In this document: in pieces, positions 1 through 9,299 of the stretch
Position numbering within the stretch: the first letter of the stretch is position 1
How the letters are laid out: the number at the start of each line of letters is the position of its first letter
Notes under the pieces: model-generated
What the model was told of the DNA's origin: nothing
The model's database searches: none
What the model saw: the letters and a program-made list of their open reading frames with translations, nothing else
Position numbers and translations under genes: made by a program
Origin: Breoghania corrubedonensis
GTDB lineage: Bacteria > Pseudomonadota > Alphaproteobacteria > Rhizobiales > Stappiaceae
DNA: 64,000 bases
NCBI RefSeq assembly: GCF_003053845.1
Contig: NZ_QAYG01000006.1
Coordinates: 236,145-300,144 of the forward strand
Direction of reading: 5' to 3'

Positions 1-822
1 CGAGATCTGCTTGACCGCGGTCTCCACGTCGGCGTCGTCGAAGACGAGGACCGGTGCATGGCCGCCGAGTTCCATCGTGGCGCGTTTCATGTGCTGGCCG
101 GCGAGCGCTGCGAGCTGCTTGCCAACGGGCGTGGAGCCGGTGAAGGAGATCTTGCGGATCACGGGGTGCGGGATCAGGTATTCGGAGATCTCGGCCGGCA
201 CGCCGTAGACGAGGTTGACGACGCCCTGCGGAATGCCGGCGTCGATGAAGCAACGGATGAGTTCGGCCGGCGAGGCCGGTGTTTCTTCCGGCGCCTTGAC
301 GATGATCGAGCAGCCGGTGGCGATGGCCGCAGACAGCTTGCGCACGATCTGGTTGATCGGGAAGTTCCAGGGTGTGAAGGCGGCGACCGGGCCCACGGGC
401 ACCTTGATCGTCATCTGCACGACGCCGGGCGCACGCGCCGGGATGACCTGGCCGTAGGTGCGGCGGCCTTCCTCGGCGAACCAGTCGATCGTGTCGGCGC
501 CGGCCAGAACCTCGCCCTTGGACTGGCCAAGCGGCTTGCCCTGTTCCTTGGTCATCAACCAGGCGATGTCGCTGGCGCGCTGGCGCAGCAGGTCGGCGGC
601 CTTGCGCATCAGTTTGTAGCGGGTGAAGGCAGGCGTCTCGCTCCACACCTTGAACCCGCGCTCCACGGCGGCGAGCGCGCGATCCAGATCGGCCTTGCCG
701 GCATGGGCGAGGCGGCCGATTTCCTGGCCGGTCGCCGGGTCGACGATTTCGAGCGTGCGGCCGTCAGCGGCGTCGCACCAGTCTCCATCGATGAAGAGCT
801 GGATGTCGGAATAGGTCGTCAT
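1..822 (-). CDS. NAD(P)-dependent aldehyde dehydrogenase, succinate-semialdehyde type (N-terminal part, cut by window edge)
   Basis: Reading the minus strand from the ATG at 822 gives 274 codons that stay open to the window edge, so the C-terminal part is missing. The protein begins [15 protein letters not shown] and carries aldehyde dehydrogenase landmarks: the TPWNFPINQ segment, [11 protein letters not shown] of the cofactor fold, and [15 protein letters not shown] with the general-base Glu. The catalytic Cys would lie just outside the window. The segment [14 protein letters not shown] and overall pattern resemble GabD-type succinate-semialdehyde dehydrogenases more than betaine aldehyde dehydrogenase, but alpha-ketoglutarate semialdehyde dehydrogenases look alike. 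A GGAG ribosome site lies just upstream of the start. It is transcribed away from the GlxA-type regulators. Family is secure, substrate is inferred. Confidence 0.85.
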   Translation of the reverse strand, partial: MTTYSDIQLFIDGDWCDAADGRTLEIVDPATGQEIGRLAHAGKADLDRALAAVERGFKVWSETPAFTRYKLMRKAADLLRQRASDIAWLMTKEQGKPLGQSKGEVLAGADTIDWFAEEGRRTYGQVIPARAPGVVQMTIKVPVGPVAAFTPWNFPINQIVRKLSAAIATGCSIIVKAPEETPASPAELIRCFIDAGIPQGVVNLVYGVPAEISEYLIPHPVIRKISFTGSTPVGKQLAALAGQHMKRATMELGGHAPVLVFDDADVETAVKQIS

Positions 823-1406
823 TGTGATCTCCGATTGGTGATGTCTCCGCCGGCCCGGTTGATGGTCCGCGCGGCGGCTTGTTGTCGGTGCTGGAAATAG
901 GGGGGCTGTCGAAAGGCTCAAGAAGCCCGGGGTCTTTCTCCAGCAGGTCCTCCGGAATTTGGGCGGCAGTGGAAAGGGGGCCGAATGGCCCTTTGCCGCG
1001 CACGGGATGGCGACCCGGCGACGCCGGCACCGGTGCAATCAACACGGTGCGGCGCGCTCGGGATGCGGTCTTCGTATCATGCCTTGTGAAAAGTTCGAAG
1101 ACGATCCTTTCGCGTTCTGTCTCGCCGTTTCGTGATCGGGTCTCGATGAAACGACGGATTGCCCCAAGGTTTCCATGCGCAGATTGTTGATGCGAAGCAG
1201 GATTGATAGCGCTAGCGTCGGACAACGGGCAACGCCCTGCGGCCAGAAGCAGGTATTCGCGGATGCCGGGATGGAGGACGTCCAGAACGGGTGACTTTGA
1301 ACTTCCCGAGGCTCGGGAAGCGGGGAAGGTGTGTGCGGCTCTCGATCCCGGGTCAGACCCCAAGGACGATGGCGGCCGTGCCTTGAGCGTAACCGCGGAA
1401 GCACCA
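823..1406. other. Non-coding divergent region between aldehyde dehydrogenase and the first GlxA-type regulator
   Basis: About 580 bases without a convincing gene. Open frames crossing it on both strands are rich in Arg, Pro and Ser, have no recognisable motif, and look like GC-driven shadows. The first GlxA-type gene is open upstream to about 1203, but that extension looks unlike the family. Promoters for both flanking genes should lie here; I could not pick one confidently. Confidence 0.5.
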
Positions 1407-2522
1407 ATGGCTGGACGTAAACCGGCCGATCGGGATCCGCTTCAGGGGACGGCCTTGGAACCAGGCGCGGAAAATGCGGAAACGATCGGTTTCCTACTCA
1501 TCCCCCGATTTTCGCTGATCGCCTTCGCGGCGGCGATAGAACCGTTGCGGCTGGCGAATCATCTGACCGGCAAGCGGCTCTACGATTGGGAGCTGCTGTC
1601 GCGTGATGGCGGCAGCGAACGGGCGAGCAACGGCATCGCAGTGGGGGTGGGCCATTCCATGGCGGATGCGCCGGCCTTTTCCGCTCTTATCGTGTGCGCT
1701 GGCATCGATGGCCATTGGTACGACGACCGTCAGGTTATCGCGTGGCTGAGACGTATGGCGACAAAGAGCGTGCCGCTTGGTGCGATCTGTACGGCAAGCC
1801 ACATTCTCGCGCGCGCCGGACTGCTTGGCGGCTATCGCTGCACCGTCCATTGGGACAGTCTGGCGAGCTTCAGCGAGAACTATCCCGAGATCGTCGTGAC
1901 CGGCGACATCTTCACTGTCGACCGCAACCGCTTCACCTGTGCCGGCGGGACGGCGGCGGCCGACATGATGCTGCACCGCATCGCCGCCCGTCATGGCGAG
2001 GATCTGGCCGCCAGAGTTTCCGAACAGATGCTGCACGACAAGATCCGTCCCGCCGCCATGCAGCAGAACGCGGTGATCCAGCAGCCGCTGGGGATCGAGC
2101 GACAGGACCTGCAGGCGGCGATCAAGCTGATGCTGGCGACGATCGAGCAGCCGCTCGACCTCTTGACGCTCGCCAAGCGGCTTGGCCAGTCGCGGCGCAA
2201 TGTCGAGCGGCTTTTCCGTACCTACATGAACTGCTCGCCGGGCAAGTACTACCTGGGCTTGCGGCTCATCCGGGCGCGCCAGCTCCTGCACCAGACGTCC
2301 AAGACCGTGCAGCAGGTCGCGGTGTGCTGCGGATTTTCCTCTGCCGCCCATTTCAGCCGCTGCTACCGGGACCATTACGGTGTGCCGCCGCGGTCCGACC
2401 AGATCTCCAGCCGCTACCGCATGAGCGCGTTCGCCGACAGTGTGGCGGAGCCGCCCATGCCGGAAGCTGTGGTGGCGGCGCAAACGGGAGAGGACGAGGG
2501 CGAGGAGCACGAAGGGTGGTAA
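1407..2522 (+). CDS. GlxA/GbdR-type AraC transcriptional regulator, first of a tandem pair
   Basis: A 371-residue regulator of the DJ-1/PfpI-AraC architecture. Residues about 26-195 form the DJ-1/PfpI-like domain, with GAICTASHILARAGLL around Cys128 at the nucleophile-elbow position. Residues about 235-335 hold the two AraC helix-turn-helix motifs, ending in the family stretch GFSSAAHFSRCYRDHYGVPP. I chose the ATG at 1407, preceded by GGAAG, because the upstream in-frame extension is low-complexity and unlike the family. Members next to betaine genes (GbdR, SouR, CdhR) sense glycine betaine, sarcosine or carnitine derivatives and activate their catabolism. The position upstream of soxBDAG and overlap with a second such gene suggest the same role here. 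Which ligand it senses cannot be told from sequence. Confidence 0.88.
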   Translation: MAGRKPADRDPLQGTALEPGAENAETIGFLLIPRFSLIAFAAAIEPLRLANHLTGKRLYDWELLSRDGGSERASNGIAVGVGHSMADAPAFSALIVCAGIDGHWYDDRQVIAWLRRMATKSVPLGAICTASHILARAGLLGGYRCTVHWDSLASFSENYPEIVVTGDIFTVDRNRFTCAGGTAAADMMLHRIAARHGEDLAARVSEQMLHDKIRPAAMQQNAVIQQPLGIERQDLQAAIKLMLATIEQPLDLLTLAKRLGQSRRNVERLFRTYMNCSPGKYYLGLRLIRARQLLHQTSKTVQQVAVCCGFSSAAHFSRCYRDHYGVPPRSDQISSRYRMSAFADSVAEPPMPEAVVAAQTGEDEGEEHEGW

Positions 2523-3592
2523 CGCGGGCAAGCGAGGGTCGGGAGCGTCCGGCGGAACGGCCGGCGCTGACGGTCGGCTTCCTTCTGACCAACAATTTCA
2601 CGCTGACCGCTCTTTCAAGCTTCATCGACGCGCTGCGGCTTGCCGCCGACGAGGGCGACGGCAGCCGGCCGATCCGGTGCCGCTGGCACATCCTCGGTCG
2701 CAAGGACGAGCCGCGCATGTCCAGTTGCGGCATCGCGGTCGCACCCGACAGAGACTACGACCTCGCCGGCCTCGACTATCTCGTCGTGGTCGGCGGGCTT
2801 CTCCATCGCGGGCCGCAGCTTGGCGCGGATGCGGCCGCCTGCATCCACAGCGCGGCACGACAGCAAATCCCGCTCATCGGCGTGTGCACGGGCAGTTTCG
2901 TGCTGGCGCGTGCTGGTCTGATGCAGGATCGCGCGTGCTGCGTGAGTTGGTATCATTTCCGCGATTTCGTTGAAGAGTTTCCCGATCTCGTGCCGGTCGC
3001 CGAGCAGCTTTTCATCGAGGACCGCGACCGCATCACCTGTTCCGGAGGAGCCGGGGTGGTTGATCTTGCCGCCTTCCTCATCGAGAGACATCTGGGCCGG
3101 GCCGCCGCGCAGAAGGCGATGCACATCCTGCAGGTCGATCCGGGCCGGGCATCCGGCCAGTCGCAGCCGCCGCCGCCCGTCGGCGGGCCGGTGCTGGACG
3201 CGCGGGTGCGCCGGGCGATGCTGATGATGGAGCAGCATCTGAGCGATCCGCTCGCCATGGAGGAAATCGCGGCAAAGCTCGCGATCAGCACGCGCCAGTT
3301 CGAGCGCGTGTTCCAGGCAACGACCGGCATGAGCCCCAACCGGTTCTACCGGCTCCTGCGGTTGCGCTACGGGCTGTGGATGTTGAAGACCTCGCGCCGC
3401 TCGGTCACCGATGTGGCGCTGGAGGCAGGCTTTGCCGATTGCGCGCATTTCTCGCGCCATTTCCGCGATCTCTTCGGCATCAATCCGTCGCAAGTGCGCA
3501 AGGAGAGCGAGGCGACGGAGCCGCGCCTGACGCAGGCGAGACACCGGCCGGACATGGGCGAGGGGCCGCAAGAGCGCCGGTTTTACGAATAG
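2516..3592 (+). CDS. GlxA/GbdR-type AraC transcriptional regulator, second of a tandem pair
   Basis: A 358-residue DJ-1/PfpI-AraC regulator like its neighbour but clearly divergent. The nucleophile-elbow segment is GVCTGSFVLARAGLM around Cys123, close to the GbdR pattern. The C-terminal AraC domain spans about 225-325, with FERVFQATTGMSPNRFYR and GFADCAHFSRHFRDLFG. I chose the GTG at 2516 because AGGAG lies 8 bases upstream and the start overlaps the upstream stop by 7 bases, which implies translational coupling. The much longer open frame upstream is a shadow of the first gene. The gene ends about 170 bases before soxB, on the same strand. It is a likely activator of sarcosine or betaine genes; the ligand is an inference. 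Confidence 0.88.
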   Translation: MVTRASEGRERPAERPALTVGFLLTNNFTLTALSSFIDALRLAADEGDGSRPIRCRWHILGRKDEPRMSSCGIAVAPDRDYDLAGLDYLVVVGGLLHRGPQLGADAAACIHSAARQQIPLIGVCTGSFVLARAGLMQDRACCVSWYHFRDFVEEFPDLVPVAEQLFIEDRDRITCSGGAGVVDLAAFLIERHLGRAAAQKAMHILQVDPGRASGQSQPPPPVGGPVLDARVRRAMLMMEQHLSDPLAMEEIAAKLAISTRQFERVFQATTGMSPNRFYRLLRLRYGLWMLKTSRRSVTDVALEAGFADCAHFSRHFRDLFGINPSQVRKESEATEPRLTQARHRPDMGEGPQERRFYE

Positions 3593-3636
3593 GTCCGGCC
3601 TGCCGCTTGGCGCTTGTTTGCCGTTGCGGCATAGCG

Positions 3637-3664
3637 TGTCGACTTTTTCCTCTCCATGTCGGTT
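3637..3664 (+). promoter_or_regulatory. Candidate operator: TGTCG direct repeats upstream of soxB
   Basis: TGTCGACT at 3637 and TGTCGGTT at 3657 are direct repeats starting 20 bases apart, about 100 bases upstream of soxB. Similar pairs with a 21-base period lie upstream of dgcA and gbcA. AraC-family proteins typically bind direct repeats about two helical turns apart, so these are candidate sites for the adjacent GlxA-type regulators. The match here is weaker than at the other two promoters. Confidence 0.4.
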
Positions 3665-3765
3665 TTATTCAAGCGCGGTGGCCCTGCCGTTCTAGCGGTG
3701 CCTTGGCGTTCGGGATCATGCTTTCTCCTAACGTCACATGAGGCCTTTCGGGGAGAATGTCGGGC

Positions 3766-5016
3766 ATGGGCTCCTATTCGGTTTTCGCGCTCGTGAAGAA
3801 TGCGTTTTCCCACCATGCCGGCTGGGAGCGGGCCTGGCGCGATGCCGCGCCCAAGGCGGAATACGACGTCGTCATCATCGGTGCCGGCGGGCACGGACTG
3901 GCCACCGCCTATTATCTCGCCAAGGAACACGGGATCACCAATGTCGCGGTGATCGAGAAAGGCTGGCTCGGCGGCGGCAATACGGGCCGCAACACCACCA
4001 TCATCCGGTCCAACTATCTGTGGGACGAGAGCGCCGCGCTTTATGAAAAGTCGCTGCAGCTCTACGAGGGACTGAGCCAGGACCTCAACTACAACATCAT
4101 GTTCTCGCAGCGCGGGGTGCTCAATCTCGCGCACAATCTCTCCGACGTGCGGGAAGCCCAGCGGCGCACCAACGCGCTGAGGCTGAACGGCATCGACAGC
4201 GAATGGCTCGATGCCGAGGGCGTCAGGGAATTCTGTCCGATCCTCGATATTTCCAGAACCGCACGATATCCGGTCCTTGGCGGCACGTTGCAGCGCCGGG
4301 GCGGCACGGCGCGTCATGACGCGGTCGCCTGGGGACTGGCGCGGGCGGCGAGTGCCCGCGGCGTCGACATAATCCAGAATTGCGAGGTGACGGGCATCCG
4401 CCGCGCGGGCGGCAAGGTCGTGGGCGTGGAGACGGCCAAGGGCTTCATCGGGGCGAAGAAAGTCGGCATCGTCACGGCCGGGCATTCCTCGGTGCTGGCG
4501 CAGATGGCGGGCTTCCGGTTGCCGATCGAAAGTCATCCGCTGCAGGCGCTGGTATCGGAACCGGTCAAGCCGGTGATCGACTGCGTCGTCATGTCGAACG
4601 CGGTGCATGTCTATGTCAGCCAGTCGGACAAGGGCGAACTGGTGATCGGCGCCGGCATCGATACGTTTACAGGCTACGGCCAGCGCGGCAGCTTCCACAT
4701 GATCGAGCATCAGATGGGCGCGCTGCTGGAGCTTTTCCCGGTCTTCTCCCGGCTTCGCATGCTCCGGCAATGGGGCGGCATCGTCGATGTGTGTCCCGAC
4801 GCGAGCCCGATCATCTCCAAGACACCCGTCGACAACCTCTTCATCAATTGCGGCTGGGGCACGGGTGGCTTCAAGGCGACGCCGGGCTCGGGCTTTGTCT
4901 TCGCCCACACCATCGCGACCGGCGAGCCGCATCCGCTCAATGCGCCATTCGCGCTCGACCGGTTCACGACCGGCCACCTGATCGATGAACACGGCGCGGC
5001 AGCTGTGGCGCATTGA
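3766..5016 (+). CDS. soxB: Sarcosine oxidase beta subunit (SoxB)
   Basis: Catalytic flavoprotein subunit of heterotetrameric sarcosine oxidase, which oxidises sarcosine to glycine and passes the methyl carbon to tetrahydrofolate in the alpha subunit. The 416-residue protein has the DAO fold with GAGGHG at 39-44 for FAD, the [16 protein letters not shown] family signature near 69-84, and His184 in [10 protein letters not shown], where the family carries the covalently bound FMN (position inferred). The ATG at 3766 is preferred over 3757 because GGGGAG (3750-3755) sits at workable distance and SYSVFAL is the usual SoxB N-terminus. It is first of soxB-D-A-G; an unusual repeat of about 140 bases separates it from soxD. 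Confidence 0.95.
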   Translation: MGSYSVFALVKNAFSHHAGWERAWRDAAPKAEYDVVIIGAGGHGLATAYYLAKEHGITNVAVIEKGWLGGGNTGRNTTIIRSNYLWDESAALYEKSLQLYEGLSQDLNYNIMFSQRGVLNLAHNLSDVREAQRRTNALRLNGIDSEWLDAEGVREFCPILDISRTARYPVLGGTLQRRGGTARHDAVAWGLARAASARGVDIIQNCEVTGIRRAGGKVVGVETAKGFIGAKKVGIVTAGHSSVLAQMAGFRLPIESHPLQALVSEPVKPVIDCVVMSNAVHVYVSQSDKGELVIGAGIDTFTGYGQRGSFHMIEHQMGALLELFPVFSRLRMLRQWGGIVDVCPDASPIISKTPVDNLFINCGWGTGGFKATPGSGFVFAHTIATGEPHPLNAPFALDRFTTGHLIDEHGAAAVAH

Positions 5017-5059
5017 GGGGGAGGAATGGACGGGCTCGGCTTGGACTTTTTCCCACATC

Positions 5060-5200
5060 TCTCCAGGGTCATCCCGGACGCGATGCGGTGCGAAGTACCG
5101 CTTCGCAGATCCGGGATCGACCCTCGGTACATGCCGGTCGAGATCCCGGTTCTGCGCAGCAACGTTTCACGTTGCGGCGAGCCCGGGATGACGCTGGAGA
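5060..5200. repeat. REP-like inverted repeat between soxB and soxD
   Basis: Outer arms 5060-5077 (tctccagggtcatcccgg) and 5183-5200 are inverted copies with one mismatch in 18. Inside are smaller hairpins, including tgcgaag/cttcgca near 5089-5107 and gcaacg/cgttgc near 5159-5175. 'GTCATCCCGG...CCGGGATGAC' elements are common dispersed intergenic repeats in alphaproteobacteria. The 295-base soxB-soxD gap that it fills holds no gene. In RNA it would fold strongly between two operon members and could affect mRNA processing. Confidence 0.75.
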
Positions 5201-5311
5201 GGTTCTGTTTCGGAGTTGAATCCCAGGCCGGACGGCAGTGGTTGGCGCCGGTCACGACGGAAAGACAACGGCAAAGACACCCGCGACCTCGTCCGTGGAA
5301 GGAATAGTGCC

Positions 5312-5593
5312 ATGCTTCTGATCGAATGTCCCTGGTGCGGGCCGCGTGACGAGATCGAGTTCGCCTATGGCGGCGAGGCGCATATCGCGCGGCCGGCGGA
5401 CCCGTCGAAACTCAGCGACGCCGAATGGGCGGAGTTCCTGTTTTTCCGCTCCAACCCCAAGGGGGCGCACAGGGAGCGCTGGGTGCATGCGGCCGGCTGC
5501 CGGCGCTGGTTCAACGTGGAGCGCGATACGGTGAGCTACCGGATCAGTCGGGTCTACACGGGCGCGTGCGAACCGGTAGGGGAGGGGCAGTGA
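5312..5593 (+). CDS. soxD: Sarcosine oxidase delta subunit (SoxD)
   Basis: Small zinc-binding delta subunit of heterotetrameric sarcosine oxidase, 93 residues, the normal family size. Cys6 and Cys9 (ECPWCG), His59 and Cys63 (HAAGC) are the expected zinc ligands. The ATG at 5312 is preceded by GAAGGA; the open frame extends upstream, but that part belongs to the repeat region. The stop overlaps the soxA start (TGATG at 5591-5595), so translation is coupled. Confidence 0.95.
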   Translation: MLLIECPWCGPRDEIEFAYGGEAHIARPADPSKLSDAEWAEFLFFRSNPKGAHRERWVHAAGCRRWFNVERDTVSYRISRVYTGACEPVGEGQ

Positions 5594-8500
5594 TGGCTGA
5601 GTTCCGTAATTCCTCAGGCGGCCGCATCGACCGAGCCCGCCCGCTCACCTTCCGCTTCAACGGCAAGCGCTATCAGGGATTTTCCGGCGATACGCTCGCC
5701 TCGGCCCTGCTTGCGAACGGGGTGCATCTCGTCGGGCGCAGCTTCAAGTATCACCGCCCGCGCGGCATCGTCACGGCGGGCGCGGAGGAGCCGAACGCGC
5801 TGGTGCAGCTGGAGACGGGCGGCTATTTCGAGCCGAACCTGCGTGCCACCCAGGTGGAGCTTTATGACGGGCTGACCGCGTCGAGCCAGAACGCCTGGCC
5901 GAGCGTCGATTTCGATATCGGCGCGATCAACGGGTTCTTTTCCAAGCTCTTCGTCGCGGGCTTCTACTACAAGACCTTCATGCATCCGCGAAGCTTCTGG
6001 ATGCGGGTCTACGAGCCAATCATCCGCCGGGCGGCGGCCGGTGCGCGGGCGCCTTCTGAAGCCGATCCCGACACCTACGACAAGATGCATGCCCATTGCG
6101 ACGTGCTGGTCGCCGGTGCCGGGCCGGCCGGGCTGATGGCAGCGCTGGAAGCGGCGAAGGCGGGAGCGCGGGTCATCGTCGCTGACGAGCAGGCCGAATT
6201 CGGCGGATCGTTGCTGGGCGAGACGAGCGGGATCGACGGTATTCCGGCGGCGCAGTGGGTTGAAAAGATGCGCGCGGACCTGGCCGCCTTTCCCGAGGTG
6301 CGCCTGCTGCCGCGCACCACGGTGACCGGCTATTACGACCACAATTACCTGATCATGGCCGAGCGCAAGACCGATCATCTGGGACGCGGTATGGGCGGCG
6401 TGCGCCAGCGGCTGTGGAAGGTCAGGGCGAAGCGCGTGGTGCTGGCGACCGGCGCGCACGAGCGGCCGCTGGTCTTTGCCGACAACGACCGGCCGGGCAT
6501 CATGCTTGCCGGCGCCGCACGCGCCTATGTGAACCGCTACGGCGTCAAGCCTGGGAACACGGGCGTCGTCTTCACCAACAACGACAGCGCCTATGAAGCC
6601 GCGATCGATCTGGCGAAGACCGGATGCCGGATCGAGGCGATCATCGATGTGCGTCCGCAGGCCACGGGCGCCATGGCGCAAAAGGCGCGGGCGGCGGGCC
6701 TGCGCATCATCTGCGGCGCGGCCATTGCCGGTGTCGAGGGCGCTAAGCGCGTGAAGGCAGTCGAGATCGCGCCGCTTTCATCCGATGGCGAGACGGTCGG
6801 CGGGCCGGTCAAACGGATCGAATGTGATTTCGTGGCCGTCTCGGGCGGCTGGACGCCGGCGGTACACCTTCTCTCGCAGTCGGGTGGCAAGTTGCGGTTT
6901 GACGAGGCGAAGGCCTGCTTCGTGCCGAACGTCTCGGTTCAGGCGGAAACTTCGGCCGGTGCATGTAACGGCACCCTTTTTCTGGAAGGCGCGTTGGAGG
7001 AAGGCGCGAAGGCGGGGCGTGCGGCGGTCGAAGCCGTGGGGCTGATGCCTGCGCAGGAAAGCGCCCTGCCGAAGGTCGAGACGGTAGAAGCCGCGCCGAT
7101 CCACGCGCTGTGGATCGTTCCGGGCAAGAAACCGGTTGGACACGGCAAGGCCAAGCATTTTGTCGATGCGCAGAATGACGTGACGGCGGCCGACATAATG
7201 CTCGCCTCGCGCGAGGGCTATCGCTCGGTCGAGCACCTGAAGCGCTACACAACCACGGGCATGGGCACGGATCAGGGCAAGACCTCGAACGTCAACGCGC
7301 TGGCGATCCTGTCGCGCACGCTCTCAAGCCCGATCCCGTCGGTCGGCACGACGACCTTCCGTCCGCCCTATACGCCGGTGACCTACGGCACGCTTGCCGG
7401 GCGCGACGTGGGCGAATTGTCGGATGTGGCCCGCGTCACGCCGATGCACGGCTGGCACGTGGCCAGAGGTGCGGTCTTTGAGGATGTCGGGCAATGGAAG
7501 CGGCCCTGGTATTATCCGAAAGACGGCGAGAGCCTGCGCGAGGCGGTCAACCGCGAGTGCCTGGCGGTGAGGAACGGCGTCGGCATTCTCGATGCCTCGA
7601 CGCTCGGCAAGATCGACATCCAGGGGCCGGATGCGGCGGAGTTCCTGAACCGGGTCTATACCAACGCCTGGTCGAAGCTCGGCATCGGGCGGTGTCGCTA
7701 CGGGATCATGTGCAAGGAAGACGGCATGGTCTTCGATGACGGCGTGACCACGCGGCTTGGCGAAAACCACTTCCTGATGACGACGACGACCGGCAATGCC
7801 GCCGCCGTGCTTGACCGGCTGGAGGACTATCTCCAGACCGAATGGCCAGACCTGAAGGTCTACCTGACCTCCGTCACCGAGCACTGGGCGACGGCCTCCA
7901 TCGCCGGACCGAAGGCGCGGGAGCTGGTGGGCGAACTTGCGCCCGACCTCGATCTCTCCAATGACGCTTTTCCCTTTATGTCGATGAAGGAGGCGACGGT
8001 CGCCGGGCTTGCCGCCCGCATCTACCGCATCAGCTTCACGGGCGAACTTTCCTACGAGATCAACGTACCGGCCTATCAGGGTATGGCGCTGTGGGAGGCG
8101 ATCTTTGCGGCGGGCGAAACGCATGGCCTGACGCCCTACGGTACGGAAACCATGCACGTTCTGCGCGCCGAAAAGGGCTTCATCATCGTCGGTCAGGAGA
8201 CCGATGGCACGGTGACGCCGTTCGATCTCGGCATGGACTGGATCGTCTCGACAAAGAAGCCCGATTTTGTCGGCAAGCGCTCGTTCTCGCGCCCCGATAC
8301 GGCGCGCACCGACCGCAAGCAGCTTGTTGGACTTCTGACCGAGGACCCGGAAGAGGTGCTGCCCGAGGGCGCGCAGATCACGGCGGACGCGGATGGCACA
8401 CCGCCGATGCCGATGCTTGGCCACGTCACGTCGAGCTACTGGAGCGCCACGCTCGGCCGCTCCATCGCGATGGCGCTGATCGCCGATGGTGGCAACCGGC

Positions 8501-8601
8501 AGGACACGACGGTTCACGCACCGCTCGGCGTCAAGACGCTGGCCTGCAAGGTGGTGAAGCCGGTGTTTTTCGACAGCGAGGGAGCGCGTCTCAATGGCTG
8601 A
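5593..8601 (+). CDS. soxA: Sarcosine oxidase alpha subunit (SoxA)
   Basis: Large subunit of heterotetrameric sarcosine oxidase, 1002 residues as usual for the family. In order: an N-terminal ferredoxin-like domain (about 15-100, with RSFKYHRPRGI), a nucleotide-binding domain with GAGPAG at 175-180, and a C-terminal aminomethyltransferase-like (GCV_T) domain over roughly the last 400 residues that binds tetrahydrofolate and takes up the formaldehyde carbon. The ATG at 5593 overlaps the soxD stop; the longer open frame upstream overlaps all of soxD and is rejected. The C-terminus overlaps soxG by 8 bases. Confidence 0.96.
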   Translation: MAEFRNSSGGRIDRARPLTFRFNGKRYQGFSGDTLASALLANGVHLVGRSFKYHRPRGIVTAGAEEPNALVQLETGGYFEPNLRATQVELYDGLTASSQNAWPSVDFDIGAINGFFSKLFVAGFYYKTFMHPRSFWMRVYEPIIRRAAAGARAPSEADPDTYDKMHAHCDVLVAGAGPAGLMAALEAAKAGARVIVADEQAEFGGSLLGETSGIDGIPAAQWVEKMRADLAAFPEVRLLPRTTVTGYYDHNYLIMAERKTDHLGRGMGGVRQRLWKVRAKRVVLATGAHERPLVFADNDRPGIMLAGAARAYVNRYGVKPGNTGVVFTNNDSAYEAAIDLAKTGCRIEAIIDVRPQATGAMAQKARAAGLRIICGAAIAGVEGAKRVKAVEIAPLSSDGETVGGPVKRIECDFVAVSGGWTPAVHLLSQSGGKLRFDEAKACFVPNVSVQAETSAGACNGTLFLEGALEEGAKAGRAAVEAVGLMPAQESALPKVETVEAAPIHALWIVPGKKPVGHGKAKHFVDAQNDVTAADIMLASREGYRSVEHLKRYTTTGMGTDQGKTSNVNALAILSRTLSSPIPSVGTTTFRPPYTPVTYGTLAGRDVGELSDVARVTPMHGWHVARGAVFEDVGQWKRPWYYPKDGESLREAVNRECLAVRNGVGILDASTLGKIDIQGPDAAEFLNRVYTNAWSKLGIGRCRYGIMCKEDGMVFDDGVTTRLGENHFLMTTTTGNAAAVLDRLEDYLQTEWPDLKVYLTSVTEHWATASIAGPKARELVGELAPDLDLSNDAFPFMSMKEATVAGLAARIYRISFTGELSYEINVPAYQGMALWEAIFAAGETHGLTPYGTETMHVLRAEKGFIIVGQETDGTVTPFDLGMDWIVSTKKPDFVGKRSFSRPDTARTDRKQLVGLLTEDPEEVLPEGAQITADADGTPPMPMLGHVTSSYWSATLGRSIAMALIADGGNRQDTTVHAPLGVKTLACKVVKPVFFDSEGARLNG

Positions 8602-9199
8602 TGCGATGATGACGGCGGACGCGGGCGAACGGGCCGGCGCGCTTTCCCGGCTCTTTCAGGGAGGAGAGGCCTCCACGACCGCGGGGCCGCTGACCTTGAG
8701 CGAAATGCCGGTGCCGGGGCAGATCAACCTTCGCGGGAACCCATCGGATGCCGCCTTCGCGGAGGCCGTGGCAAAGGTGCTCGGTTGCAGGCTGCCGGTG
8801 GCCGCGAATACGGTCGAGAAGGGCGGGGATTTCTCCCTCCTGTGGCTCGGGCCGGACGAATGGCTGGTCTTGACCGCGCCTGGCGCCGAGGCTGAGCTTT
8901 CCGCCGGTCTTGTCGAAGCCCTTGCCGGCCAGCACTTTGCGATAACCGACGTGACCGGCAACCGGGCGCTGTTCCGGCTTTCGGGCACGCCGGCGCGGGA
9001 AGTTCTCGCAAAGGGGTGCTCGCTCGACCTGCATCCATCGCGCTTTGCGACCGGGCAGTGCGCGCAGACCCTGCTGGCGCGCTCCGGCATCATTCTTTCC
9101 CAGGTCGATGACGCGCCGAGCTACGACATCCTGCCCCGGCGATCCTTTGCCGAATACACCTGGCGCTGGCTGGAGGACGCGATGGCCGAGTACCGGTGA
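8594..9199 (+). CDS. soxG: Sarcosine oxidase gamma subunit (SoxG)
   Basis: A 201-residue gamma subunit of sarcosine oxidase. The family pattern LWLGPDEWLVLTAPG near the middle, the DVTGNRALFRLSG segment and the C-terminal RRSFAEYTWRWLEDAM are typical SoxG. It overlaps the soxA end by 8 bases, completing soxBDAG. The gamma subunit is structural, resembling part of the aminomethyltransferase fold. Confidence 0.93.
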   Translation: MADAMMTADAGERAGALSRLFQGGEASTTAGPLTLSEMPVPGQINLRGNPSDAAFAEAVAKVLGCRLPVAANTVEKGGDFSLLWLGPDEWLVLTAPGAEAELSAGLVEALAGQHFAITDVTGNRALFRLSGTPAREVLAKGCSLDLHPSRFATGQCAQTLLARSGIILSQVDDAPSYDILPRRSFAEYTWRWLEDAMAEYR

Positions 9200-9203
9200 A
9201 ATC

Positions 9204-9241
9204 GCGACATCCTGTCGCAATCCGCGCAGGACTTGTCGCAA
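9204..9241 (+). promoter_or_regulatory. Candidate operator upstream of dgcA: TGTCGCAA direct repeats plus palindrome
   Basis: Two exact copies of TGTCGCAA start at 9213 and 9234, a 21-base period. The first also forms the palindrome GCGACA-tcc-TGTCGC (9204-9218). They lie 60-100 bases upstream of dgcA, in the 100-base gap after soxG. A pair with the same period precedes gbcA. The arrangement suits an AraC-family activator, so dgcA probably has its own regulated promoter. Confidence 0.5.
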
Positions 9242-9299
9242 AGGGATGTGAAGCCGGCTTGCAGCGATTTCAAACTCGGATCGTGAAAGGAAGCTGCCG

